Positions 6,835 through 14,518 are shown, numbered from the stretch's first letter. The stretch: 32,568 nt of DNA from an uncultured Prevotella sp. (GCA_946403845.1 CAMJBL010000025.1:1-32568); one strand, 5' to 3'. Notes: generated by a model not told the origin, from the letters alone. Numbers and translations are program-made.

Positions 6835-7018
6835 TCTTTGATTTCTTTCTTAAAAGATCAATCACCTGTCCCCTTGATCTCCCAAGACGTTGTTCCCGCA
6901 AGAGCTTCAATCTCCTCAAGGACTCCTTGCGCGACTGCGGATGCTCTTGCCAGTATGCCACTTTCGCTCTCATTTCGGCGTTTACCTTCATATGGTAGTC
7001 GTTCAAGATGATCTCCAT
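6809..7018 (-). CDS. Unrecognised 69-residue basic protein
   Basis: MEIILNDYHMKVNAEMRAKV followed by an arginine/lysine-rich helical segment (RKESLRRLKLLREQRLGRSR). Family unknown. The gene is well supported: AGGAAG before the ATG and a complete promoter (TTTG at 7075-7078, 20 bases, TATCTTTG at 7047-7054, minus strand). The basic helical character suggests nucleic-acid binding. It could be a partner of the possible nuclease downstream at 6141-6632, but each has its own promoter, which argues against a classic toxin-antitoxin operon. Confidence 0.65.
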   Translation of the reverse strand: MEIILNDYHMKVNAEMRAKVAYWQEHPQSRKESLRRLKLLREQRLGRSRGQVIDLLRKKSKTSYLCITG

Positions 7019-7045
7019 TGCTCTTCCTTTTAGTTAAATCTATGC

Positions 7046-7078
7046 GCAAAGATAGGTACTTTTGGGCAGATTTGCAAA
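7046..7078 (-). promoter_or_regulatory. Promoter of the 69-residue gene
   Basis: Minus-strand TTTG, 20 bases, TATCTTTGC. It is back to back with the plus-strand promoter at 7130. Confidence 0.8.
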
Positions 7079-7129
7079 CTTTTATTGCATTTTTTTGCTT
7101 ATGAACACTTTTATTCCAATTTTATTTGC

Positions 7130-7138
7130 TATCTTTGC
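7130..7138 (+). promoter_or_regulatory. Promoter -7 box of the restriction island
   Basis: TATCTTTGC, 343 bp before the methyltransferase start. The -33 is weak (ACTT at about 7107-7110). Confidence 0.65.
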
Positions 7139-7143
7139 CCCTT

Positions 7144-7462
7144 GAACACCGGCTGATTGTTCTAATGGGACAGGAAGTTGTCGAAGCTCTTACTATAATT
7201 TCATGGCTTCAGCGGAAGCCCGCCGGTGTGACTTTTGAGGGAAATAATTAACAAGCGTTTGCTGTTATTCGGAATACTTCTGAATCTACCACATTCAAGA
7301 AAAATCCAATCCGAAAGAATAAGTCGCAAACGTCTGTGCGCTAAGCATGGACGTGACTTATCTGGATTGGTAGGCTTGTGGTAGAGCCGAGAAGTATGGA
7401 TGAGAGATCGTTCATGCTTTCTTTATGCTCTTTACAATGCCTACTCCTCCGAAGATAAGTAG
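7144..7462 (+). ncRNA. Long structured leader RNA upstream of the methyltransferase
   Basis: About 340 nt separate the -7 box from the first ATG, with no convincing ORF. Two domains fold on inspection. Domain 1: an 8-bp closing stem ACACCGGC (7146-7153) with GCCGGTGT (7222-7229), enclosing TGTTC/GGGACA-type and GGCTTC-AGCG-GAAGCC hairpins. Domain 2 is a rod made of nested stems: ATACTTCT/AGAAGTAT (7274-7281, 7390-7397), TCTACCAC/GTGGTAGA (7285-7292, 7378-7385), CCAATCC/GGATTGG (7306-7312, 7364-7370), ATAAGTC/GACTTAT (7319-7325, 7355-7361) and ACGTC/GACGT (7330-7334, 7350-7354). A small CTACT/AGTAG hairpin follows (7441-7462). I do not recognise a known RNA family. It may be a leader that controls the island or a separate RNA partner. 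Confidence 0.65.
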
Positions 7463-7480
7463 CGCGGAAATGCATAGCGT

Positions 7481-8566
7481 ATGGCAAACAAAAATCTTAA
7501 TGCCGCAAAGACGGCAAAGAAAGATGAGTTCTATACTCAATTGACGGACATTGAACGGGAGCTGCAACACTATTGGCCTCACTTTAAGGACAAAGTGGTG
7601 CTCTGTAATTGTGATGACCCTTACGAGAGCAATTTCTTTAAATACTTTGCCCTACGATTTAACCAGTTAGGGCTAAGGAAACTGATTTGTACTTGTTATA
7701 ATGGCTCACCCGTACAGGGCAATGAATTGATGATTGACTTTGGCGACTTCACAGACGAACCGAAAAAGATAGCATATAAGGTGGAAATTACCGAAGTGAA
7801 AGACATGAATGGCGACGGGGCTGTAGACCTTTCAGATGTTCAATATCTACTGAAGAACGACAAAAATGTTATATCGACCCTAAAGACTGGTGACTTCCGA
7901 GATTCTGAGTGCATTGAACTATTAAAACAATCGGATATTGTTGTAACAAATCCCCCATTCTCATTATTCCGAGAATATATCGCACAACTTATGAATTATG
8001 AAAAGAAGTTCATAGTTATGGGAAGAATGAGTGCACTTCACTATTCAGAAATATTTCCTCTAATAAAGCAGAATAAGATGTGGAGCGGTGTTGGTTTTAA
8101 TATATCAGTGGTTTACAAAGCACCATACGACAACAACCTTGAAGCTAATAGAAAGTTCGTGCTTTCAAAAGGCTTTAATCCAGATGACAATTATATCAAA
8201 GTTCCAGCAATATGCTGGTATACAAACCTTGATCACAATAAAAGACACGAAGAACTAGATTTGGTTTGCCATTATTCAAAAGATGAATACCCTACTTATG
8301 ACAATTACAATGCAATAGATGTAGGAAAAGTACAAGATATTCCTGATGACTATGAAGGAGTGATGGGCGTTCCAGATACAATACTTGGTCAACTTAATCC
8401 AGATCAGTTTGAAATCATCGGTCTCGGAAGTGGTGATTTAGCAAAACAGGCAGGCGTTAAAAAGAACTACCGTGGTCGTTCTGATCTTGCATATACTATT
8501 AATGGAAAATCCAAGTGTCCTTATAGTAGAATTCTAATCCGCAACAAAAATCCTAAAACGATATGA
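7481..8566 (+). CDS. EcoRI-family adenine-specific DNA methyltransferase
   Basis: 361 residues. The N-terminus (AKKDEFYTQLTDIERELQHY) is close to M.EcoRI. The AdoMet region CNCDDPYESNFFKYF (43-57) and the catalytic TNPPFSLFREY (156-166) are intact, as is a C-terminal 'YSRILIRNK' segment. The family transfers a methyl group to adenine N6; the M.EcoRI site is GAATTC, but this protein's target is not predictable by eye. M.EcoRI is about 325 residues, so this one is somewhat longer. Residues 108-119 (DMNGDGAVDLSD) look like an EF-hand/dockerin calcium loop. The gene is more AT-rich than its neighbours, a sign of transfer. Its end overlaps the next start (ATGATG at 8563). No EcoRI-like endonuclease gene is adjacent. 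Confidence 0.92.
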   Translation: MANKNLNAAKTAKKDEFYTQLTDIERELQHYWPHFKDKVVLCNCDDPYESNFFKYFALRFNQLGLRKLICTCYNGSPVQGNELMIDFGDFTDEPKKIAYKVEITEVKDMNGDGAVDLSDVQYLLKNDKNVISTLKTGDFRDSECIELLKQSDIVVTNPPFSLFREYIAQLMNYEKKFIVMGRMSALHYSEIFPLIKQNKMWSGVGFNISVVYKAPYDNNLEANRKFVLSKGFNPDDNYIKVPAICWYTNLDHNKRHEELDLVCHYSKDEYPTYDNYNAIDVGKVQDIPDDYEGVMGVPDTILGQLNPDQFEIIGLGSGDLAKQAGVKKNYRGRSDLAYTINGKSKCPYSRILIRNKNPKTI

Positions 8567-9687
8567 TGACAATTAAGCCTTTAACAGTGACCGTCGGCGA
8601 GATTACGATGGGTTATGTGAACAATGATGAACAGGGTGTTCGAGGTTACTATGGTAAACTCGACATCCGTCCCCCTTATCAGCGGGAGTTTATCTATAAC
8701 GAGAAAGAGCAACAAGCCGTGATTACAACTGTTCTTCACGGTTATCCTTTGAATGTGATGTATTGGGTGAAACGTAGCGAGGATGCCGAATGTCCCTACG
8801 AGGTGATGGACGGACAGCAGCGTACGTTATCGCTCTGCGAATATGTGGCAGGAAAGTTCTCATATGACTTCAAGAACTTCTTCAATCAGCCCGAGGATAT
8901 TCAAAGGAAGATTCTTGGCTATCCTCTGACAATCTACGTCTGTGAAGGTGATGCATCAGAGAAGTTGGAGTGGTTTCAAACCATTAACATCGCAGGCAAA
9001 CCGCTGAACGAGCAGGAAATCAACAATGCTATATTCGCTGGGCCATTCGTATCGGATGCTAAGAAACATTTCTCAAAATCCAACTGTGGCGCCTATCGTT
9101 TAGGAAAGGATTTGGTGAACGGTACGCCCATTCGTCAAGACTTTTTGAAAAAAGCCTTGGAATGGATGGCAGACCATGAGACGAGAGAGGGGCACCGCAT
9201 GACTATCGTCAGCTATATGTCCGCACACCAGCATGATCCTAATGCCAATAACCTTTGGCAGTATTTCCAGACGGTATTGAACTGGGCCATGAACAACTTC
9301 GACATGAAGAAATACAAGAAAATCATGAAGGGATTGGACTGGGCTATGTTCTACGACAAATATCATACTGAGACACTCGACACTGTGGCGCTGGGGCGTC
9401 GTATTTCTGAATTAATGCGCGATAGCGAGATTCAGAAACAACCGGGTATCATACCTTATGTCCTGACGGGCGACGAGCACTATCTCGACCTGCGTGCATT
9501 CCCCGATGATATTAAATTGACTGTATGGGAGAGACAGAATCACATTTGCCCACATTGTGGCAAGGAGTTCGATTTTGAATTCATGGAGGGTGACCATATC
9601 ACGCCCTGGCGCGATGGTGGTCGTACTGTGGTGGAGAATTGCCAGATGCTATGTCGTGAGTGTAATAGAAGAAAAGGAGCTAAATAA
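8563..9687 (+). CDS. DUF262 (GmrSD-type) protein with C-terminal HNH nuclease
   Basis: 374 residues. DUF262 is at about 5-220, with 'RPPYQREFIYNEKEQQ' and the hallmark YEVMDGQQRTLSL (79-91), a motif linked to nucleotide hydrolysis or DNA sensing in GmrS/DndB-like proteins. The HNH nuclease is at about 325-374: CPHC (329-332), GDHITPW (343-349), NCQMLCRECN (359-368), so both zinc cysteine pairs and the catalytic His345 region are present. Relatives include type IV restriction enzymes and SspE/BrxU. The ATG overlaps the methyltransferase stop, so it is translated from the same mRNA. It is probably a nicking or cleaving effector controlled by the methyltransferase or by DNA modification. Confidence 0.88.
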   Translation: MMTIKPLTVTVGEITMGYVNNDEQGVRGYYGKLDIRPPYQREFIYNEKEQQAVITTVLHGYPLNVMYWVKRSEDAECPYEVMDGQQRTLSLCEYVAGKFSYDFKNFFNQPEDIQRKILGYPLTIYVCEGDASEKLEWFQTINIAGKPLNEQEINNAIFAGPFVSDAKKHFSKSNCGAYRLGKDLVNGTPIRQDFLKKALEWMADHETREGHRMTIVSYMSAHQHDPNANNLWQYFQTVLNWAMNNFDMKKYKKIMKGLDWAMFYDKYHTETLDTVALGRRISELMRDSEIQKQPGIIPYVLTGDEHYLDLRAFPDDIKLTVWERQNHICPHCGKEFDFEFMEGDHITPWRDGGRTVVENCQMLCRECNRRKGAK

Positions 9688-9694
9688 AGAAGAT

Positions 9695-10597
9695 ATGAAA
9701 GCAAAATCTAAATCCTATCAGACGTCAGCAAAGACGATGTTCGCAGCGTTGACAATTCTCTCAAAGAATGGAGGTACAATGCCTATACGCCTACTGATGC
9801 AAGAAATAGAAAAAGCAGTAGAACTCTCTGCTTGGGAGAAAGAAACTTTGGAGAATACTGGGAATATCCGATGGCAGAGTAATATGCACTTCACGTCTGT
9901 GGACTATGTACGTGCAGGATTCCTAATTAAAAAGAAAGGAAACTGGACAATAACCCCTGAAGGAGAGGATGCACTAAAGCTTGGAGCAGAGAAACTGCGC
10001 GACGAGGCTTGGAAACGTTATAAAGCATGGTATCGCGGCAAGGAGAAGACCACAGATGAAAAACCTGTGGTTCAATCTGAAGAAGAAAACGATCCTGTAA
10101 AGGAAACCATGATTGAACTGGAGACCTTGGAGGAGAGAGCAGCCAATGGTATCCGTGAATATCTGAAGAACAAGAATCCGTACGAATTCCAAGACCTCGT
10201 AGCATCGTTGCTTAAAGCAATGGGCTATTATATTCAGTCGGTTGCTCCTCGAGGTAAGGATGGTGGAATAGATATTGTGGCATATACAGACCCGTTGGGT
10301 GCTAAAACACCACGTATTAAAGTACAGGTAAAGCATAAGCCGGATACAGCTACTGGTGCAGCTGATGTACGAGCTCTACTTGGTATATTAAAGGCTGGTG
10401 ACATAGCCCTATTCGTCACCTCAGGTACATATTCTACGGATGCCAAACATGCTGCATCCAGTGGCGACAAGTTCATTCGCCTGATTGATGGTGATGAATT
10501 TATTGAGATGTGGCAGGAATACTACGACAATATGTCGGATGAGGATAAGAACATGCTGCCGCTGAAGCGTATAGCTTTCCTTGGAAACAACGAGTAA
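9695..10597 (+). CDS. Mrr-family restriction endonuclease
   Basis: 300 residues from ATG 9695, 8 bp after the HNH gene stop; the frame is open further upstream but only as a shadow. The N-terminal part (1-110) is an Mrr_N winged-helix-like domain ('TPEGEDAL'). A charged linker (115-140) leads to the Mrr catalytic domain (about 150-275): YEFQDLVASLL with Glu165, GKDGGIDI with Asp193, QVKHK with Gln211 and Lys213, the full PD-(D/E)xK set. Mrr enzymes cut modified DNA in E. coli, but Mrr_N/Mrr_cat proteins also serve as type II partners of methyltransferases. Third gene of the island. Together with the HNH protein it gives the operon two candidate nucleases for one methyltransferase. Confidence 0.9.
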   Translation: MKAKSKSYQTSAKTMFAALTILSKNGGTMPIRLLMQEIEKAVELSAWEKETLENTGNIRWQSNMHFTSVDYVRAGFLIKKKGNWTITPEGEDALKLGAEKLRDEAWKRYKAWYRGKEKTTDEKPVVQSEEENDPVKETMIELETLEERAANGIREYLKNKNPYEFQDLVASLLKAMGYYIQSVAPRGKDGGIDIVAYTDPLGAKTPRIKVQVKHKPDTATGAADVRALLGILKAGDIALFVTSGTYSTDAKHAASSGDKFIRLIDGDEFIEMWQEYYDNMSDEDKNMLPLKRIAFLGNNE

Positions 10598-10756
10598 CCG
10601 CCAAAACCGCTTATTGCAATATTGCATTGCATTCGTTTTTCGAGAATATAATATAACCCAGCCGTTGGCAAGACGCACATGGGGACAGAGTCCACATCTT
10701 ATTTATATGTCGCCTTCACGAAAAATGAACTTTATTCTACTTTCGCTGCTCGAAAA

Positions 10757-10788
10757 TTTGGAAATATCGTTTTTTTTCGTAACTTTGC
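10757..10788 (+). promoter_or_regulatory. Promoter of the small membrane protein gene
   Basis: TTTG (10757-10760), 19 bases, TAACTTTGC (10780-10788). The rest of the 10598-10857 gap holds a 12-bp palindrome TGCAATATTGCA (10615-10626) and nothing else I can identify. Confidence 0.75.
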
Positions 10789-10857
10789 AACAGATTTAAC
10801 GGAGAAAAGACTATACAATAGTTTATAATAGTATTAACAACTTAAAACTTTACAACA

Positions 10858-11295
10858 ATGAATGAAGAAACTATGACTTCTGGAATGACGGGAATGAATG
10901 TGAACAGCGGTATGAAGGCCGACTTGATCTCGGCTTCGAAATGGACGAAGTTCCTGTGCATCGTAAGTTGCATCGGAGTAGTTCTGTTGGTGATAGTAGC
11001 CATTTTGATGTTTGCTGTCGGCTCTAGTTTTGGCTTTGGCAATACTCCCTTCGGAGCAGGTATGGGTGTACTCTACCTGATCATCGCTGCCATTTACATT
11101 TATCCCATCCTCAAGGGCTTCCAGTTTGCTAACGCGACGAAGGCTGCCTGCCTTACTGACAACGAGGCACAGTTGGCTTGCGGTTTCTCCGGCTTGCGTG
11201 CTGTCCTCCAGTTCTTCGGCATCATAACCATTATCGTGTTGGTAATCTATGCGCTTGTCCTTGTTGGAGCATTTTTCATAGCATTGGCAAGATAG
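10858..11295 (+). CDS. Small inner-membrane protein, DUF5362-like
   Basis: 145 residues with three hydrophobic segments: about 29-53, 67-88 and 118-143. The order (soluble N-tail, two helices, a short loop with acidic and aromatic residues, last helix) resembles the DUF5362 family of Bacteroidota, whose function is unknown. The N-terminal tail is rich in Met, Gly and Asn (MNEETMTSGMTGMNVNSGM). It has a complete promoter about 70 bp upstream and no operon partner. Confidence 0.6.
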   Translation: MNEETMTSGMTGMNVNSGMKADLISASKWTKFLCIVSCIGVVLLVIVAILMFAVGSSFGFGNTPFGAGMGVLYLIIAAIYIYPILKGFQFANATKAACLTDNEAQLACGFSGLRAVLQFFGIITIIVLVIYALVLVGAFFIALAR

Positions 11296-11339
11296 AAAGA
11301 TCAGGGGTCAGTCTTTGTCTGAGATAACAGAGTGACACT

Positions 11340-11353
11340 TTTGTTATAACAAA
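11340..11353. other. Perfect 14-bp palindrome TTTGTTATAACAAA
   Basis: Lies between the 11295 stop and the small RNA terminator. Possible protein-binding site; no target known. Confidence 0.4.
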
Positions 11354-11375
11354 TGCTCCGTCCCTTTGTTACAGA

Positions 11376-11484
11376 AAAACTGAGGACATAACCTAGTGGG
11401 CCATGTCCTCGTATAGTGGTCAGAAAGATCCAGCTTGAATTCTGCTACGAAAGCAAATCGTTCGCGCCCTCTGACGACATTCTG
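11376..11484 (-). ncRNA. Probable small RNA with its own promoter and terminator
   Basis: On the minus strand TTTG (11519-11522), 20 bases, TATCTTTGC (11490-11498) form a full promoter facing left into an intergenic region. The predicted transcript of about 105 nt can close on itself through GTCAGAA/TTCTGAC. It ends with an 8-bp hairpin GAGGACAT (11403-11410) / ATGTCCTC (11382-11389) followed by AGTTTTTCTG. A tiny reading frame (MSSEGANDLLS) starts a few bases into it. The two flanking genes are both on the plus strand. Confidence 0.6.
11382..11410 (-). terminator. Intrinsic terminator of the minus-strand small RNA
   Basis: 8-bp stem GAGGACAT/ATGTCCTC with a 13-nt loop. The T-run (AGTTTTTC) is on the minus strand, so it terminates leftward transcription. 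Confidence 0.65.
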
Positions 11485-11489
11485 ACGCT

Positions 11490-11522
11490 GCAAAGATACG
11501 AACCTATTTTGAAAGTTCCAAA
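11490..11522 (-). promoter_or_regulatory. Promoter of the minus-strand small RNA
   Basis: Minus-strand TTTG, 20-base spacer, TATCTTTGC; a full match to the Bacteroidota consensus. Confidence 0.7.
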
Positions 11523-11552
11523 TTTTTACGCAACTTTTTATTGTATTAATTA

Positions 11553-11585
11553 TTTGGTAGTTTCAAAGAAAGATTATATCTTTGC
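11553..11585 (+). promoter_or_regulatory. Promoter of the beta-propeller gene
   Basis: TTTG (11553-11556), 20 bases, TATCTTTGC (11577-11585). The ATG is only 7 bases after the -7 box, so the mRNA is leaderless or nearly so. Confidence 0.8.
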
Positions 11586-11592
11586 AGCCGTT

Positions 11593-13152
11593 ATGAATTT
11601 AAAGAATCTTCTTTCCTCGTTATTATTGTTATTGGTTTGTTTGGCATCAAAGGCAGACAATACTGATAAAGTCACAGTGGGACTGACCATTGACAGTACT
11701 GCCGTCATGGCTGAGAGCCAGACATTCGGTCGTCGGATAGACGACATTGATATTGAGCCAGGTCTTGATTATATGTTGATAAAATTCCGTGAGACCACAA
11801 AAAACGGAAAATGGTTGCAATTCAAAGGCGAGATTGGCGCGTTTAGTTTAAAAGAATCCAAACTGTTGTGGACTTATCCATTTGATTATCGAAATACAAC
11901 CGCCCATTGTACAAAGGCTGGAGTGGTGGTGTCTAACGGGAATAAGGTCAGTATGCTTGATCCAAGTACTGGCAAGGTACGTTGGCAAGGTAAATTCTAT
12001 CCTGTTCAGTTTGACGACTCAACCAATGTTGTACTTGGCTATTCCGGCCCCAGGTCGAGCAAGTTAAGCAGTTATAATCTGACAACGGGGCAGCTCCTAT
12101 GGACAGCCAGTATGCCACACGATAAGAACTGGGGTTGGAACCATGTCATACGCGAGGACTCTGTACATTGGCTTATCGTGGCCGATAACCTGAACCGTGT
12201 GAATATTCGTACAGGCGAGGTCTTTGCCTATGAAGCTAAAACGGGCGTGACAGATGTAAAGGGTGCTCTTCTGCAGGGATTGGTTATGGCAGGCGGAGCA
12301 ATAGCCGGTGCAATGGTGACGGGCTATGCGGCCTATCCCGTAGGCGTCGTTGGGCCGAATGTGATCAACCTGCTACACTCTAATGTGGTGAAGGATGATT
12401 CGCTCTATTTCTTTGCCGACCGGGAGCATGTGGTCTGTCTCGACAACACCATGAATCCTGTTTGGACCTATGAATTCCCTTCAAAGACTTCGGCTTTCTC
12501 CAGACTTGTCTGCAACGATAGCACGCTTTATATGTTTAATCTGGGATTCGGCTTGAAAAACGGACAGCAGCGAACAAAGATGGGGCGTCCGTTTATTGCT
12601 GCATTTGACAAGCGCACTGGGGGCTGCAAATTCATGAACATGCTGAGTTTGAAGAAGGATATGGTGGAGGACGCTGTTCTCAGTCCCGATGGTGCTTTCA
12701 TGCTGTTTGACGACGGTCTGGCCTACAAGCGCGAACTTGATGATTCAACTGTGACCGTTTCTTCGTGGGACGTGAACGAACATAGCCAGTTAAGGGCAAT
12801 CATTACCCAGCCGGTCTATGCCTATTACAATCTTAAGAACATGTTTGATTTCATTGCATCCGACGGTATTTATTTCCCCGTAATTACTGAAAATGGCGAC
12901 ATCTTCATGGTTGACAGAGAGCTCAGGGTTTCAGAACGTTTTCCAGCCTATTCCATTTATTGGCCGTTATGCACGGTTGGAGAGTGGATGTGTGTATATT
13001 CCCCTTCCAGCCGAAGACAGGATATATGGCTTGTCTCCCTCCAAGGAATTCCTGAGATAAGACTGACGGTGCCTGTACGTGGCGTAGGTATTGCTGGCGG
13101 AAAACTATACCTGAACAATAACGAGCGCTTGTATTACTTACCTTTAGATTAA
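11593..13152 (+). CDS. Secreted PQQ-type beta-propeller protein
   Basis: 519 residues from ATG 11593. The frame is open from 11416, but the promoter at 11553-11585 lies inside that extension, and ATG 11593 gives a clean Sec signal peptide (MNLKNLLSSLLLLLVCLASK). The rest is built of repeated strands with the PQQ-propeller signature: 'SMLDPSTGKVRW', 'SYNLTTGQLLW', 'VNIRTGEVFAYEA', 'AFDKRTGGCKF'. A Gly/Ala-rich insert (about 232-255) interrupts one blade. The product is probably periplasmic or surface-exposed and its ligand is unknown. It stands alone, with a small RNA encoded divergently just upstream. Confidence 0.8.
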   Translation: MNLKNLLSSLLLLLVCLASKADNTDKVTVGLTIDSTAVMAESQTFGRRIDDIDIEPGLDYMLIKFRETTKNGKWLQFKGEIGAFSLKESKLLWTYPFDYRNTTAHCTKAGVVVSNGNKVSMLDPSTGKVRWQGKFYPVQFDDSTNVVLGYSGPRSSKLSSYNLTTGQLLWTASMPHDKNWGWNHVIREDSVHWLIVADNLNRVNIRTGEVFAYEAKTGVTDVKGALLQGLVMAGGAIAGAMVTGYAAYPVGVVGPNVINLLHSNVVKDDSLYFFADREHVVCLDNTMNPVWTYEFPSKTSAFSRLVCNDSTLYMFNLGFGLKNGQQRTKMGRPFIAAFDKRTGGCKFMNMLSLKKDMVEDAVLSPDGAFMLFDDGLAYKRELDDSTVTVSSWDVNEHSQLRAIITQPVYAYYNLKNMFDFIASDGIYFPVITENGDIFMVDRELRVSERFPAYSIYWPLCTVGEWMCVYSPSSRRQDIWLVSLQGIPEIRLTVPVRGVGIAGGKLYLNNNERLYYLPLD

Positions 13153-13228
13153 GAATGCCTGTCCAGGCTGCACATTAGTACACAATTACTATGTTTGCAA
13201 CATGAAAAGTTACCACTAAGCGCTAAGC

Positions 13229-13270
13229 GTGCGCTGGAGAAAGTTTCGAGCGCACACGGGGAGTCGTGTG
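13229..13270. other. Two overlapping hairpins upstream of btuF
   Basis: GTGCGCT/AGCGCAC (13229-13235, 13249-13255) and CACACG/CGTGTG (13253-13258, 13265-13270) share three bases, so only one can form at a time. They lie before the btuF promoter and might end upstream transcription. Apart from them the 13153-13371 gap shows nothing identifiable, and no cobalamin riboswitch. Confidence 0.4.
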
Positions 13271-13371
13271 AGATGACCTGTTTTAGACTGATTTCTGGCT
13301 GAATGGTTTGATCAATGAGGCGCAGTTTGACGATTTTCGCTCAGATTGTTGGTTATGTCAGAGAAAATGAG

Positions 13372-13380
13372 TAACTTTGC
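13372..13380 (+). promoter_or_regulatory. Promoter of btuF
   Basis: TAACTTTGC, with TTGG 19 bases upstream (13349-13352). The ATG follows after 4 bases, which implies a leaderless mRNA. Confidence 0.7.
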
Positions 13381-13384
13381 GACC

Positions 13385-14518
13385 ATGATGAAGCATCTAT
13401 CTATTATCGGTTTTCTATGCATGGTGCTGCTATGCGGCGCATGCCAGGAGAAGGGAAAGGTGGCATCGGGTGATGCCGCAAGTGCAGACAGTTTGTTGTG
13501 TCCGAAGTATGCCACGGGCTATCAGGTGAAGGACAGCAGCGGGGTGAGACTGGTCGACGTGGGCAAGGACTATCATTTCGCGCTGGTGACGACGGATGAT
13601 GCCGCTGTGCCCGAGGGCTACACCAAGGTGCGCGTGCCCATCAGCAACACCATCTGCATGACGGCGCTGCAGCTGTCGAACTTTACCATTCTGGAGGCCC
13701 ATGACGTGGTGAAGGGCCTGACGGGTACGAAGAACCTCTTCAACAAGGATATCCTGGCTCGCGTCAAGGACGGGCGTATCGTGAAGATCGGCATGGAAGG
13801 CAACTTCGATACGGAGATGGTGCTGGCCGCCAATCCCGACGTGATCTTCATCTCGCCATTCAAGCGCGGCGGGTATGACGCCATCCTGGAGACGGGTATC
13901 ACGCTGGTGCCGCACCTCGGCTATAAGGAGCTCGACCCCTTAGGTCAGGCCGAATGGATCAAGTTCGTGGGCATGTTCATCGGCAAGGAGAAGGAGGCCT
14001 GCGAGATCTTCGCGGGCATCGAACAGCGCTATAACGATTTAAAGTTCAAAGTTCAAAGTTCAAAGTTCAAAGTGTTACCCAAGGTGACCAGCGGTGAGAT
14101 GCACTACGGCAACTGGCACGCCGTGGGTGGCAAGAACTATCTGGCACAGATTTTCCGCGACGCGGGAGCCGACTACGTGATCCACGACGAGGAGACGGCC
14201 GGCGAGGACCTGGAGTTCGAGAAGATGTATGAGTTGGCGGCCAATGCCGACTACTGGCGCATCCTGAACAGCTATCCCGGCGAATTCTCGTATGAGGCGC
14301 TAAAGGCCGCCGAGCCACGCAACGAACTGTTTAAGGCCTTTAAGGAACGGAAGGTCATCTACTGCAATATGAAGCAGACACCTTATTATGAGATCTCGCC
14401 GGTGGAACCCGACTTGCTGCTGAAGGACTTCGTAGCCATCTTCCACCCCGAACTCGTGGAGCCTGACTACAAACCGAGATACTATCAATTATTAAAGACA
14501 ACGGATTCCACGGATTAA
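13385..14518 (+). CDS. btuF: Corrinoid/siderophore ABC transporter substrate-binding lipoprotein, BtuF-like
   Basis: 377 residues from ATG 13385 (MMKHLSIIGFLCMVLLCGAC); earlier ATGs in frame lie inside the promoter. Lipoprotein signal with Cys20. The periplasmic-binding fold of the BtuF/FecB class is seen in 'LLGT'-type segments: 'GLTGTKNLFNKDIL', 'ANPDVIFISPF', 'YHYGNW'-like 'GEMHYGNWHAVGGKNYLAQIF'. It would capture a metal-chelate, here probably cobalamin, and pass it to the permease encoded next. An array of AAAGTTC units (14041-14074) adds a KFKVQSSKFKV stretch in a surface region. The stop codon lies in a dispersed inverted repeat. The substrate is inferred from the surrounding cobalamin genes. 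Confidence 0.78.
   Translation: MMKHLSIIGFLCMVLLCGACQEKGKVASGDAASADSLLCPKYATGYQVKDSSGVRLVDVGKDYHFALVTTDDAAVPEGYTKVRVPISNTICMTALQLSNFTILEAHDVVKGLTGTKNLFNKDILARVKDGRIVKIGMEGNFDTEMVLAANPDVIFISPFKRGGYDAILETGITLVPHLGYKELDPLGQAEWIKFVGMFIGKEKEACEIFAGIEQRYNDLKFKVQSSKFKVLPKVTSGEMHYGNWHAVGGKNYLAQIFRDAGADYVIHDEETAGEDLEFEKMYELAANADYWRILNSYPGEFSYEALKAAEPRNELFKAFKERKVIYCNMKQTPYYEISPVEPDLLLKDFVAIFHPELVEPDYKPRYYQLLKTTDSTD
14041..14074. repeat. AAAGTTC x 4.9 tandem array inside btuF
   Basis: Four perfect 7-bp units and most of a fifth, translated in frame as LKFKVQSSKFKVL. No other part of btuF has such bias. Confidence 0.9.

Noticed and set aside
7139..7480. Retron msr-msd RNA
   Set aside because: The rod-like hairpin is suggestive, but no reverse transcriptase is encoded in the window.
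7139..7480. 6S RNA, RNase P RNA or tmRNA
   Set aside because: The rod with an internal bubble recalls 6S RNA, but I cannot match conserved blocks; no RNase P or tmRNA signature is present.
9557..9694. Upstream extension of the Mrr gene
   Set aside because: The 46 extra codons overlap the HNH coding region in another frame and do not resemble Mrr_N; ATG 9695 is a better start.
13153..13384. Second cobalamin riboswitch before btuF
   Set aside because: None of the conserved riboswitch blocks is present, and the btuF promoter is four bases from the ATG.
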